NCBI RefSeq assembly: GCF_025628985.1
Contig: NZ_JAOTEM010000003.1
Coordinates: 62,001 to 126,000, forward strand
Source: Chryseobacterium edaphi
GTDB lineage: Bacteria > Bacteroidota > Bacteroidia > Flavobacteriales > Weeksellaceae
Length of the DNA: 64,000 bases
Reading direction: 5' to 3'
Positions 42,838 to 52,131 of the stretch are shown piece by piece (position 1 is the first letter of the stretch; the number at the start of each line of letters is the position of its first letter). Under the pieces are notes generated by a model. The model was not told the DNA's origin. It saw nothing but the letters and a program-made list of their open reading frames with translations, and did not search any database. Position numbers and translations under genes: made by a program.

Positions 42838-42862
42838 ATCAATTTATTTAAAATACTAACCC

Positions 42863-45292
42863 TTAGAAGTCTAGAGTAATTGAAGCTCTCACAGCTGCAC
42901 CCATGATCGGTCTTGCCATAATCGTTCCGTCTCCCGATGGAGATCCTGCTCTTGGATCACCTTCTGTAATTCCGATGGTGTTGAAGATATTCGTTCCATC
43001 AACTGCAAATCTGATTTTCCCTAACTGATAAGAGGTTCCTGCTCCAAACTCACTAAATGCAGGTAAAGTCTGAACATTTAACTGGTCCTGAAAACGCTCT
43101 CCGTAATAATTATAGCTTACATAAGTTCTCCATTCTTTAGTTATGTTAACTGCAGGAGAAATATTGAAGTACAATTTTGGCATTCTTCTTACCGTATTTC
43201 CTTCCAAAAGACTACTACCGCTAAGTCCTGTATATTTAGGATTCTGAATAGTTCCATTGAAACTAACCTCAACAAGATTATTAAAAAAACGTGCAAATCC
43301 TTCGATCTCTACCCCGTAGTTTTCGGTATCGGCGAATGTATTTTCAGAAGATCCGTTAGAGAATACATCTGTAAATGAAAGGTTTTTAAGTGTAGAATAG
43401 AATGGAATCACACCAATATCAAAATTACGGGTGTAATATTTATAACCTACTTCAAACTGATTTGTGGTAACAGGTTTTAAAGGCTGATCAGGATTTACTG
43501 TTGTAAAGTAGTTGTAGTATGCTTCTTCATTCGGAGATCTGAAACCGTGAGAAAAACGTGCATAAACTGCATTATTTGTATTAATCTTGTAATTTGCAGC
43601 TAAAGTGGAAGAAAGTTTATCAATATCATACTTCCAATAAGAATATTTATTTCCCAAAACGCTCATATTATCATCCGCAGTCGTTGTTGCAAAACTATGA
43701 GTTCCGTCTGTTGTCAATCCAGAGTTATTAAGATTCCCTGTAGTTGTGTTTACAGAATATCCTTTGTAAAAATCTCTGCTGTAACGGATTCCTGCGTTCA
43801 AGATTAAATTATCGGTGATATTTAAATCTAAATTTGCATAAAGATCATTCAAACTTCCCTGAACCTGAGATTCTCTTAACAGGAAAGACATATCTGTAAC
43901 ACCATTATACGTCTTAGAGTAACCTGTAGAAGTTGGAGCTAAAGAAGTATCAACTAAATTAAGTAATTCAGGTTTATCTGTAGCTGTTGCAAGAACATTG
44001 CTCCAGTTCCAATATTGGTTTGATCTCCAGTTTGATTTATAAAAACCTGCTGTAACGGTTCCTTTGTCAAACTTGTAATTGAACTGTAAATCGTTAACGA
44101 AATTATTCATCTTTTTATCAATTGCCCAAAAACCTAATTCCTGAACGTAAGCAGGATTTACCAATTGTCCGCTGCTCACTAAAGAATATTGGAAATTATT
44201 TCCCGCAATTCCATTGTCATTTGCAAATTTATTTCCTGCTTGAGGTCCTCCTGCAGGGAAAATACCTGTGTAATTTAGATTAATATTTGTGTATCTAGTT
44301 TTATTAGTAACACTGAAATTATCTCCTAAATCATATTTAAATTCTGCACCTACAACATCAACTTTCGGGTGAATTCCGTCTTCCAGATTTCTTTTAAAGA
44401 AACCACCTCCTGCTTGAGGAATATTTAACTGACTGATATTTCTGTAGCTGTATGTTCCATAATTTGCATCAAAGCCCGGGAATTCTTTTAAATCATTTCC
44501 GTTTTGTGTTAAAGGAATTGGTAAATAGAATGTATTTCTGTCGTCCAACTTTTTGTAATATACTTTAGCATAACCTTTGTCAAAAACATATTTCAGATTC
44601 ATTCTTATTTGTCCTCCGTTATTTGCTTTAAAATCAGTTTTTCTGATACCGTCATCCGTTCTGTAAAAACCACCAACGTTGAAGAATAATTTATCCTGAA
44701 TTAATGCTCCTCCAAGATTCACATCAGTACGCATCAAACCATATGTACTTGTTTCTAATTTTGCAGTTCCTTTGAAATCATTTCCGCCTTCTTTAGTAAT
44801 AAAGTTGATTAAACCTCCAGGAGAATTGGTCGCAAAAATAGAACCTGAACCACCTCTCAAAGCTTCTAATCTGCTTACAGAATTATCTACACGAAAGAAA
44901 TTATCTGCATTTGCGAATTGTAAAGCTCCGTCTTCAAAAACCGGCAAACCATCTTCCTGAACCTGTACAAATTCGTAAGCTCCCGCAGACGGAATACCTC
45001 TTGCGAAAAGGTTATTCCCTACTTCACCTCCTGAAGTTTCAACAGCAAAACCGGGAACTCTCTGCAATAACGCAGCGGCACTGATCGGGTTTTGTTTCTG
45101 AATTTCTTTTGCAGTAAAAGTTGAAATCGCCGTACTAGATTCAATTTTTGCTTTTGGTCGGGAGTTACCCGTGATAACTACCTGATCAATAGATGCTGTT
45201 CTTGTAGAATCCTGAACGGTTTCCTGAGCATACGTGTTGTTAAAATAAAACGTTGCAATACCTGTAAGCAACAGAATTGATTTTTTTTTCAT
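42863..45292 (-). CDS. TonB-dependent outer membrane receptor, probably for trehalose or a related sugar
   Basis: An 809-residue receptor: signal peptide (1-22), a TonB-box-like start, plug domain (about 45-165, with LLQRVPGFAVETSGGEVGNNLFARGIP and RLEALRGGSGSIFATNSPGGLINFITK), then a 22-strand-type barrel ending in a terminal Phe (ASITLDF). It lacks the CarboxypepD-like N-terminal extension of SusC proteins and no SusD gene adjoins. By sequence it resembles siderophore-type receptors, but it is the last gene of an operon with an MFS carrier and a trehalase, which points to a sugar substrate (inference). Confidence 0.9.
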   Translation of the reverse strand: MKKKSILLLTGIATFYFNNTYAQETVQDSTRTASIDQVVITGNSRPKAKIESSTAISTFTAKEIQKQNPISAAALLQRVPGFAVETSGGEVGNNLFARGIPSAGAYEFVQVQEDGLPVFEDGALQFANADNFFRVDNSVSRLEALRGGSGSIFATNSPGGLINFITKEGGNDFKGTAKLETSTYGLMRTDVNLGGALIQDKLFFNVGGFYRTDDGIRKTDFKANNGGQIRMNLKYVFDKGYAKVYYKKLDDRNTFYLPIPLTQNGNDLKEFPGFDANYGTYSYRNISQLNIPQAGGGFFKRNLEDGIHPKVDVVGAEFKYDLGDNFSVTNKTRYTNINLNYTGIFPAGGPQAGNKFANDNGIAGNNFQYSLVSSGQLVNPAYVQELGFWAIDKKMNNFVNDLQFNYKFDKGTVTAGFYKSNWRSNQYWNWSNVLATATDKPELLNLVDTSLAPTSTGYSKTYNGVTDMSFLLRESQVQGSLNDLYANLDLNITDNLILNAGIRYSRDFYKGYSVNTTTGNLNNSGLTTDGTHSFATTTADDNMSVLGNKYSYWKYDIDKLSSTLAANYKINTNNAVYARFSHGFRSPNEEAYYNYFTTVNPDQPLKPVTTNQFEVGYKYYTRNFDIGVIPFYSTLKNLSFTDVFSNGSSENTFADTENYGVEIEGFARFFNNLVEVSFNGTIQNPKYTGLSGSSLLEGNTVRRMPKLYFNISPAVNITKEWRTYVSYNYYGERFQDQLNVQTLPAFSEFGAGTSYQLGKIRFAVDGTNIFNTIGITEGDPRAGSPSGDGTIMARPIMGAAVRASITLDF

Positions 45293-45314
45293 AGCGTTTT
45301 GACTTTATTATATG

Positions 45315-46796
45315 TTAGTTTTGTTTTAATCTTAAATAGACTCCGTTTGTCCAGCCAAACCCGTCCTGATTGGGATATTCTCCACCACCGGCAATGGTTT
45401 CTGTATCTAGAGCATTATATTTTTCCATCAGTTTTCCAGTATTATTGTAGACTCTTTCTACATTTGAGCACCAGTTGTTTTTTATTTTTTCAGCTAAATC
45501 ATCAAAACCATAATTTTTTGAAGATAGAAATCCTAACCATTGATAAGGCGCCCATGCATTCGGAAAATCCCATTGCTGTCCCGAGTTTTTGGTTGTCGTA
45601 ACAATTCCTCCCTGGTAAAGAAATTTCTCTTCAATCTTTTCTATTACTGCTTTTGCCTGACCCAAATTTGCCAACTTTAAAAATAAAGGGTAAAGTGTAG
45701 CAATACTCTCCGATGAGGTTTGCTGATGATTTTTTATATGATAATCTCTGTAGATTTTTCCTTCTGCATCCCAAAAATATTGATCGATTCCCTTTTTTCT
45801 GTTCCCTGCTCTCTGACTGTAATATTCTTGCTTTTCTGAAAGGTTTTGTAGCTCCGAAGTTTTAGCTAAGGTTTTTTCCAAATGCCATAAAAGACAATTC
45901 AGATCTACCTGAGCAAGATTTAAAGTTTCAATGGTCTGAATTGTCTCTCCGTCTGCAAACCATCTGCTAGAAAAATCCCAACCCGATTCACATGCAGCTC
46001 TTACATTTCTGTAAAAATCTTCACCTGCGGGTTCTTGGTAATCTTCAATATCAATTAAATAACTTTCAGGACGTGGGGTGTTTTCAGCATCATAATATCT
46101 GTTTAAAGTCGATCCTTCTTTTGTTTTGACAACTCTTTTGGTTGCAGAATCATTTTCTAAGCCTGCTTCTCCATCCATCCAGAATTGATATTCCTTTTCG
46201 AGAGTGTCATAATACTTACTGTAGATTTCTCCATCATTTGTGCTTTCAGCAAGTAAATCAAGCATTATAGAAAAGTAAGGTGGCTGTGAGCGGCTCAGAA
46301 AATGGGTTCTGCTTGCATTCGGTACAAATCCGAAAGTCTGAATAAGGTATGAGCAATTCTCAACAATATTTTCCATCATTTTAATTCGTCCGGAAACCTG
46401 CAATCCCAGCATTACATAATAACTGTCCCAATAAAAAAATTCATTAAAACGACCTCCGGGAACGATGTATGGTTTTGGAAGTTTCATAAGCGTGCCTTTT
46501 TCTTCGGGAGCCGTTCTGGTCAATTCATCCCAAAGTTTTTCAATATGCTGGTCAATGGGTAATTGTTCATATCTTTCGATGGTAATTTTAGTTCCTAAAA
46601 AATCGAAATTTGATAAAACGAAAGATTTCAGATCAAAATCCTCATTATTTTTTTCTTTCTCATATTTTTCATTGATTTCCGAAATAGGAAATAAAGGAAC
46701 CGCATCTGTCATCGTCTTCTGATCTTCAAAAATTTTTGATCTTTGAACATCGTCAAACAAAGACTCAATATCTTTTATATATAATTGATTACTCAT
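45315..46796 (-). CDS. treF: trehalase, GH37, cytoplasmic
   Basis: Hydrolyses trehalose to two glucose. The 493-residue protein has GH37 signature 1 (PGGRFNEFFYWDSYY, about residues 111-125) and signature 2 (QQWDFPNAWAPYQWLG, near 410). There is no signal peptide, so it acts in the cytoplasm, unlike periplasmic TreA. Its ATG overlaps the MFS stop by one base (TAATG) and the receptor gene follows after 22 bases, so all three are one operon. Confidence 0.94.
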   Translation of the reverse strand: MSNQLYIKDIESLFDDVQRSKIFEDQKTMTDAVPLFPISEINEKYEKEKNNEDFDLKSFVLSNFDFLGTKITIERYEQLPIDQHIEKLWDELTRTAPEEKGTLMKLPKPYIVPGGRFNEFFYWDSYYVMLGLQVSGRIKMMENIVENCSYLIQTFGFVPNASRTHFLSRSQPPYFSIMLDLLAESTNDGEIYSKYYDTLEKEYQFWMDGEAGLENDSATKRVVKTKEGSTLNRYYDAENTPRPESYLIDIEDYQEPAGEDFYRNVRAACESGWDFSSRWFADGETIQTIETLNLAQVDLNCLLWHLEKTLAKTSELQNLSEKQEYYSQRAGNRKKGIDQYFWDAEGKIYRDYHIKNHQQTSSESIATLYPLFLKLANLGQAKAVIEKIEEKFLYQGGIVTTTKNSGQQWDFPNAWAPYQWLGFLSSKNYGFDDLAEKIKNNWCSNVERVYNNTGKLMEKYNALDTETIAGGGEYPNQDGFGWTNGVYLRLKQN

Positions 46797-48025
46797 TATT
46801 TTTTAGGATTTATTTTTAATTTACTCATGATAATTGCCGAAACAAATAGCAAAGTCAAAGGAATCAGTGACAGATAAAACGCCTCTTGTCCGCTGAATTC
46901 CTGAAAGACAAAACCAGTAATAATTGACCCGATTGTTCCTCCGATTGCAGAGAAAACCACTATCAATCCGGACATTGCACTATGTAAATATTTCGGAATT
47001 GAAGCCAGAATCACCGAATTGATACTTGGATAAATTGGCGCCAGCAAACCTCCCATTAATGGAAAAAGGTAAACAACCAATGGTGCATTTAGCCAGTTTG
47101 TACCTGCGCTAATTAAAATATTATGTGTTAAAGGTAAAACCAATAAAATACTGATTGCAAAACCAACTACACAAAAGGAAACAACGTAGATCCAGCTGAA
47201 TTTCTTTGAGAAAAACCCTGACAAGAATCTTCCTAAAGCAAACGCTCCCGCTAATACTGCACCCGCCTGAATGCTCATCGAAGTAGGAACTTTTAGAATT
47301 TCTTTATAAAAAGTCGGCGTCCAGGTCTGGAAACTTTGTTCAACCAAAACGAATAAGAAAGCACACAGTAAAAAGAATAAAACTTTTTTGTAGCTGAATA
47401 AACTGATGCTGTTTTTAATATCTCCAAGCAAACTCGTCTGTTCACTTTTAGCTTCATTCTCATTCAATTTAGAAAAGAAAAGAAACAGGAAAGACAAAAC
47501 CGAAAGACCTCCCAAAACCCAATAAACATTCAGCCATTCTGTAGATTTAGGATTATTATCGTCCATAAAAAGACTGAAAAGCACATTTCCCATCAAAACC
47601 CCAACCATGAAAAACCCTTCTAGAAATCCCATAAAGCTGGAGTGTTCTTTGTCAGTTTCTGTAATCAAACCTATTGAGGTAAAAACTGAAATTTTAATTA
47701 AAGCAAAAGAAATCCCGACGATCGCAAATAATAATTTGAAAAACCAAAACTCATTCGCAAATGGCATTACAAAACACATGCAGCTTACCAGAAAAAGTGC
47801 GATCAACATTGAGTTTTTAATTCCTATTTTGGGTAAGAAAGATGCTAAAATAAATGAGCAAATTGCAATCGGAAGATCTTTAAAACCTTCCAGAACACTT
47901 GCCTGAGATTTTGAAATTCCGAAGTTTTGCTGCATCTGCAAAATCACGGTCCCAACAGAATTGAGAAGAATTGCAAAGACGAAATAATTTAAAAACAAAA
48001 CTGCTTTTATATTGAAATTTTTCAT
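46796..48025 (-). CDS. MFS transporter, probable sugar importer
   Basis: A 409-residue major facilitator protein with about 12 membrane helices and a charged central loop near residue 180-195 (SKLNENEAKSEQT). The length and helix pattern suit the FucP/sugar-proton symport-like branch. It is the first gene of the operon with trehalase, so the likely cargo is trehalose crossing the inner membrane intact. The ATG at 48025 is used; a longer frame to 48064 has a cysteine- and charge-rich extension with no support. Confidence 0.88.
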   Translation of the reverse strand: MKNFNIKAVLFLNYFVFAILLNSVGTVILQMQQNFGISKSQASVLEGFKDLPIAICSFILASFLPKIGIKNSMLIALFLVSCMCFVMPFANEFWFFKLLFAIVGISFALIKISVFTSIGLITETDKEHSSFMGFLEGFFMVGVLMGNVLFSLFMDDNNPKSTEWLNVYWVLGGLSVLSFLFLFFSKLNENEAKSEQTSLLGDIKNSISLFSYKKVLFFLLCAFLFVLVEQSFQTWTPTFYKEILKVPTSMSIQAGAVLAGAFALGRFLSGFFSKKFSWIYVVSFCVVGFAISILLVLPLTHNILISAGTNWLNAPLVVYLFPLMGGLLAPIYPSINSVILASIPKYLHSAMSGLIVVFSAIGGTIGSIITGFVFQEFSGQEAFYLSLIPLTLLFVSAIIMSKLKINPKK

Positions 48026-48148
48026 GGAGTTAATTTCTTGGTGTCTAAGATAGAAGCATTTCACTTAACGTTAATTTAACATAGTAAATCAATATTTGAA
48101 CTATATTAATATAATTACTATTTTTAAGGCTTAAATAACATTAATTAA
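48026..48148. promoter_or_regulatory. divergent control region of the trehalose locus
   Basis: The 123 bases between the MFS and AraC genes contain the perfect palindrome TTAACGTTAA (48065-48074). On the plus strand there is TTTG, 20 bases, TATTTTTA (about 48093-48124); on the minus strand a TATCTTAG -7-like box lies near the MFS start. The palindrome, just upstream of that box, is the likely AraC-family binding area (inference). Confidence 0.5.
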
Positions 48149-49054
48149 ATGAAAGTTACTTTTGAGAGAGTGATTCCCGATGAAAAGAGTTCTTTTCGTA
48201 CAATCCACAATACTGCGCCCATTTCAGAATTCAAATGGGAGTATCATTATCACCCCGAAATTGAGCTTGTCTGTGTGATTTCCGGGAGCGGAACCCGTCA
48301 TGTTGGTTATCATAAAAGCAATTATACCAATGGAGATTTAGTATTGATCGGTTCAAATATTCCACATTCAGGATTTGGTTTAAATTCGATTGACCCTCAC
48401 GAAGAAATCGTTTTACAGTTTAAGGAAGATATTCTACAGTTTCCCGAACAGGAATCTGAAGCGAGGTCTATCAAAAGTCTTCTGGAACTTTCCAAATTTG
48501 GAATTTTGTATGATACCGATATTAAGGCTAAGCTTCTTCCAAAGCTAAAACAAATGCTGAAATCAGAAGGCTATAAAAGGTATTTATTGCTTTTGGAAAT
48601 ACTTTTTGAGCTTTCAAAATGTGAAGAGTTTGAGCTGCTGAATCAGGAAATCATGCCTTACACAATCATTGCAAAAAATAAAACAAGATTACAGAATATT
48701 TTTACTTATGTTGAGCATAATTACGATAAAGATATTGATATTGATGATGTTGCTAAGTTGGCAAATTTGACTCTACCCGCCTTTTGCAATTTTTTTAAAA
48801 AAGCTACTCAAATCACTTTCACCGAATTTGTGAATCGTTATAGAATCAATAAAGCCTGTCTTTTGATGACTCAGGACAAAACCATCTCCGAATGCAGCTA
48901 CAGTTGTGGTTTTAATAATGTGACGTACTTCAACAGAATGTTTAAAAAATATACTGAGAAAACACCTTCAGAGTTTATTAAAAATTACTCCCACAAGAAA
49001 GTGAGTGTAGAATTGAAGGTTGAAACTAAAATTAAAGCTACATTTTTAGAATAA
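48149..49054 (+). CDS. AraC family transcriptional regulator
   Basis: A 301-residue regulator: an N-terminal cupin sensor domain (about 15-110, with EYHYHPEIELVCVISGSGTRHVGYH) and a C-terminal double helix-turn-helix (about 190-290; DDVAKLANLTLPAFCNFFKKATQITFTEFVNRYRI and SECSYSCGFNNVTYFNRMFKKYTEKTPSEF). It is divergent from the trehalose operon and so is very likely its activator, with the disaccharide or glucose sensed by the cupin domain (inference). Confidence 0.93.
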   Translation: MKVTFERVIPDEKSSFRTIHNTAPISEFKWEYHYHPEIELVCVISGSGTRHVGYHKSNYTNGDLVLIGSNIPHSGFGLNSIDPHEEIVLQFKEDILQFPEQESEARSIKSLLELSKFGILYDTDIKAKLLPKLKQMLKSEGYKRYLLLLEILFELSKCEEFELLNQEIMPYTIIAKNKTRLQNIFTYVEHNYDKDIDIDDVAKLANLTLPAFCNFFKKATQITFTEFVNRYRINKACLLMTQDKTISECSYSCGFNNVTYFNRMFKKYTEKTPSEFIKNYSHKKVSVELKVETKIKATFLE

Positions 49055-49058
49055 AAAA

Positions 49059-49082
49059 AGCTGTCCAAAAAGTGGACAGCTT
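49059..49082. terminator. bidirectional terminator between AraC and the thioredoxin-like gene
   Basis: AAGCTGTCCA / TGGACAGCTT, a perfect 10-bp stem over AAAG, with a T-run downstream on the minus strand (23 bases past the thioredoxin-like stop). Confidence 0.88.
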
Positions 49083-49104
49083 AATATATTTAAATAATTA
49101 AAAA

Positions 49105-49659
49105 TCATTTCCATTTAATATTGCAACCCATACTTGGACATTGAATTTCTTCCTGTGGCTCACCTATTAAAAGATTTTCAAAAGCAATAATCAAATCTTC
49201 ACCCGTCACTTCTTTATGATTTCCCGGTCTTGAATCATCCATCTGACCTCTGTAAATTAGGTCTAATTTATCATCAAAGAAAAAGAAATCCGGCGTACAA
49301 GCGGCATCATAAGCTTTTGCGATTGCCTGACTTTCATCGTATAAATAAGGAAAATCAAAATTTCTTTCGATCTGAAACTCAATCATTTTTTCCGGAGAAT
49401 CTGCAGGATATTTTTCGACATTATTTGAATTGATCGCAATAAATTCAATCCCTGCTTCATTATAGTCTTCATACAATTCTGTCAGCTTATCGATAACATG
49501 AAGTACAAACGGACAATGATTGCACATAAAAATCACCAAAGTACCTTTTTCGCCTTTCAGATCATCCAATGACTGAACTTCATTGCTTTTTGAAGGATTC
49601 GGAAGTTCAAAAAAAGGTGCTTTTGTACCTAATGCCAACATATTTGAGGGAGTATTCAT
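49105..49659 (-). CDS. thioredoxin-like AhpC/TSA family protein
   Basis: A 184-residue thioredoxin-fold protein. After a peroxiredoxin-type N-terminus (GTKAPFFELPNP) comes the redox site FMCNHCPF with CxxC at Cys46/Cys49, then VIDKLTELYEDY. The cis-Pro region is DAACTPDFFFFDD, and RGQMDDSRPGNH is conserved in this subfamily. No signal peptide, so cytoplasmic. Likely a thiol reductase or peroxidase; the partner is unknown. Confidence 0.88.
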   Translation of the reverse strand: MNTPSNMLALGTKAPFFELPNPSKSNEVQSLDDLKGEKGTLVIFMCNHCPFVLHVIDKLTELYEDYNEAGIEFIAINSNNVEKYPADSPEKMIEFQIERNFDFPYLYDESQAIAKAYDAACTPDFFFFDDKLDLIYRGQMDDSRPGNHKEVTGEDLIIAFENLLIGEPQEEIQCPSMGCNIKWK

Positions 49660-49879
49660 ATCTTTTTATTTTGTCGACAAAGATAAAGATTCTTTTAATA
49701 GTTACTAAAACAATAATCTGATTGAGTTAGACTATTTAATCTATTAATTTTTACTATAATTGAAAATAATTTCCTCGAACTCCCATGCAGTCAGCAAACG
49801 GCAAAGTATCTAGCTCTTCAAAGTCTTTCATTGTAAGTTAAATTTCAAAAATTATTTGCTTTGTATAGTTAAATGTTTG

Positions 49880-49900
49880 TAGTTTTGCTAACACTGTTAG
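49880..49900 (+). promoter_or_regulatory. tetR promoter with autoregulatory operator
   Basis: TAGTTTTG (-7 box, 49880-49887) is immediately followed by the perfect palindrome CTAACACTGTTAG (49888-49900), which would cover the transcription start. The same core recurs three times ahead of the efflux genes. A TTTG at 49860 gives a -33 element with a 16-base spacer. Confidence 0.75.
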
Positions 49901-49912
49901 TAATATAAAATC

Positions 49913-50509
49913 ATGGGTTTACATGAACGTCGTCAAAGAGAAAAAGAATCTATCCGTGCAAATATTTTGCAGGCAGCATTCACTTTGGCTAAAACTGATG
50001 GTTGGGCTTCGCTTTCTATCCGTAAAATTGCAGATGCTATTGAGTACAGTGCGCCCGTAGTTTATGATCACTTTGAAAATAAAGAAGCTATTTTGTATGA
50101 AATTTCTATCAACGGGTTTCACTGTCTGCAAATAGAATTACTAAAAGCACAAAAAAAACACGAAACTCCAGAAGATCAACTGACTGCAATTGTAGATGCT
50201 TATTGGAATTTTGCTTTCAAAAACAAAGAATATTACCAGTTGATGTTTGGTTTGGGAATGCAATGCAGCGGAAAAGGTTTGATGAAAGAAGAATTTTCAT
50301 CTTTCCAGGATATGATTTTTGACTGTACTTATGAGATTATCAAGAAAAAAGGTTCAAATGAAGACAATGCTTGTCACTCTTCTCACGCTTTGTTTTCAGC
50401 AGTTCACGGATTGATTTCAATTATGATGATGAGAAATGACGATATTCCTTCTACAATGAATAAAACAACTTTGGACGAAACGGTTTCGGCTTTTATTAAA
50501 TCTCTGTAA
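49913..50509 (+). CDS. TetR/AcrR family repressor of the RND efflux operon
   Basis: A 198-residue TetR-type regulator. The N-terminal helix-turn-helix (about residues 15-60: ANILQAAFTLAKTDGWASLSIRKIADAIEYSAPVVYDHFENKEAIL) is clear, with a helical ligand-binding domain after it. It precedes the adaptor gene on the same strand. A palindrome shared between its own promoter and the efflux promoter region argues that it represses both. Confidence 0.93.
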   Translation: MGLHERRQREKESIRANILQAAFTLAKTDGWASLSIRKIADAIEYSAPVVYDHFENKEAILYEISINGFHCLQIELLKAQKKHETPEDQLTAIVDAYWNFAFKNKEYYQLMFGLGMQCSGKGLMKEEFSSFQDMIFDCTYEIIKKKGSNEDNACHSSHALFSAVHGLISIMMMRNDDIPSTMNKTTLDETVSAFIKSL

Positions 50510-50529
50510 ATTTTTTTTGAACTAAAAAT

Positions 50530-50782
50530 TAACACCGTTAGGAAAAGTAACATAGAATAATTAACATTATTCAATTAATATAAAAATAAAAAACTTTAAA
50601 ATGAAACATAACTTCTTTACATTATTTCTGGCAATTTTTTTTCCTTATCATTAACACTGTTAAGAAAAATAACACGCAAAACAACTCAACCAAAATTATA
50701 TTAAAAATTGTAACCATGAAAATGACACATTAATTCAACATTAAAAATGTTTTATTTTTTTAACCAAAACTTAACACCGTTA
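50530..50782 (+). promoter_or_regulatory. three TetR operators at ~120-bp spacing before the efflux operon
   Basis: TAACACCGTTA (50530-50540), TAACACTGTTA (50652-50662) and TAACACCGTTA (50772-50782). Each is followed by a conserved GAAAA-type spacer and TAACA/TTACA, and then by an ATGAAA after about 64-80 bases (50601, 50716, 50852). Only the last ATG opens a real gene. The first opens a 17-residue signal-like peptide whose stop lies inside operator 2; the second opens five codons. The stretch 50510-50851 otherwise holds no gene. Confidence 0.75.
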
Positions 50783-50851
50783 GAAAATATTACATCAATT
50801 AAATTAAAAACAACATTACTCAATCTAACATTTTTTTTAAAATAAACTAAA

Positions 50852-52012
50852 ATGAAAATAACAGCAAAAACAAGGATTATTGTACTTATATCGAGTATTA
50901 TTCTTTTACAAAGTTGTACTAAAGCGGCAGAAGGTACAAACGCCGCACCACCTGCACCAGAATTACCAGTATACACTGTAATTACTTCTCCTGCTACAGT
51001 TTATCAGGAATTTCCAACTGCATTGGAAGGAAAAAATAATGTAGAAATAAGATCACAAGTTGACGGATATTTGGATAGAATTTATGTAGAAGAAGGTGCT
51101 TATGTAAGAGCCGGACAAGCTTTATTCAAAATAGATTCAAGAGCTTACGGAGAGCAAATGAATATGGCCAATGCCAATTTACAGGTTGCCAATGCCAATA
51201 TTCAGAAAGCTAAAGTGGAAGTTGACAGACTTCAGCCATTGGTAGCTGCAAAAGTAGTTTCTGATGTACAACTGAGAACTGCAAAAGCGAATTATGCAGC
51301 AGCAGTCGCAGCAGGATCACAGGCAAAAGCTTCAGTTGGCGGAGCCCGAATCAACGTAGGATTTACAACCATTACTGCGCCAGTAAGCGGCTACATTGGA
51401 AGAATTCCTTACAAAAAAGGAAGTTTGATTTCAAGAACAGATGCCAATCCGTTGACCATGTTATCAGACATCAGTGAAATTTATGCTTACTTCTCTTTAA
51501 GTGAACTGGATTTTATCGGTTTCCAGAAAAAATATCCAGGAGCAACGTTAAGCGAAAAACTGAAAAATATGCCGATGGTAGATTTGGTCATCGCCGACAA
51601 TAGTACCTATCCCGAAAAAGGAAAAATGAGTATTGTGGATGGACAGTTTGACAAAACCACAGGAGCCATCAGCGTTCGTGCAGTTTTCCCAAATCCGAAC
51701 GGAACTTTGAGAACAGGAAACACGGGAAGAGTCCGTATGCCTCAGTTATTTGCCAACACGCTTGTGATTCCACAGGAAGCTACTTTCGAAATACAGGATA
51801 AAATCTACGTTTACGTTGTTGGAAAAGATAAAAAAGTAACCGGAAAACCAATCACCATCTCAGGAAAAACAGACAGCTATTATTTTATTTCTGAAGGACT
51901 GGTGGCAGGTGACCAAATTGTGTTCACAGGAATCGGAGCGTTGAAAGATGGGGTTACCATTCAGCCAAAGGCGATTTCTTCTGACAGTTTACTTAAAGCA
52001 AAACCATTGTAA
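50852..52012 (+). CDS. RND efflux periplasmic adaptor subunit (MexA/AcrA type), lipoprotein
   Basis: Membrane-fusion protein bridging the pump and outer membrane channel. The 386-residue protein has a lipoprotein signal (ILLQSC, Cys22), a lipoyl-like half-motif (VEIRSQVDGYLDRIYVEEGAYVRAGQALFKID, about 65-95), a short coiled-coil hairpin (about 98-160), the second lipoyl half (ITAPVSGYIGRIPYKKGSLI), and beta-barrel and membrane-proximal domains. It is the first structural gene of the tripartite operon. Confidence 0.95.
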   Translation: MKITAKTRIIVLISSIILLQSCTKAAEGTNAAPPAPELPVYTVITSPATVYQEFPTALEGKNNVEIRSQVDGYLDRIYVEEGAYVRAGQALFKIDSRAYGEQMNMANANLQVANANIQKAKVEVDRLQPLVAAKVVSDVQLRTAKANYAAAVAAGSQAKASVGGARINVGFTTITAPVSGYIGRIPYKKGSLISRTDANPLTMLSDISEIYAYFSLSELDFIGFQKKYPGATLSEKLKNMPMVDLVIADNSTYPEKGKMSIVDGQFDKTTGAISVRAVFPNPNGTLRTGNTGRVRMPQLFANTLVIPQEATFEIQDKIYVYVVGKDKKVTGKPITISGKTDSYYFISEGLVAGDQIVFTGIGALKDGVTIQPKAISSDSLLKAKPL

Positions 52013-52078
52013 AACAGCTTTTTTGCTTCTGGCTTTCAATTCAATATTTAATAATATTATTTCTGAAGCATTATTTTT

Positions 52079-52112
52079 TTAGCCAGTGGCCAAAGGCTAA
52101 TCGCTATTAGCA
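52079..52112. repeat. hairpin pair in the adaptor-permease spacer
   Basis: TAGCC ... GGCTA (about 52080-52099) overlaps GCTAAT-CGCT-ATTAGC (52097-52112). The GGCTAA core recalls the paired hairpins at 37199-37252. It may serve as an mRNA stabiliser or weak attenuator within the operon. Confidence 0.5.
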
Positions 52113-52131
52113 ACCTAAAATTAAACTTCTT

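Noticed and set aside
50601..50654. 17-codon ORF as a real gene
   Set aside because: It looks like a signal-peptide start but stops at once. It is kept only as part of the operator finding, either a relic or a leader peptide.
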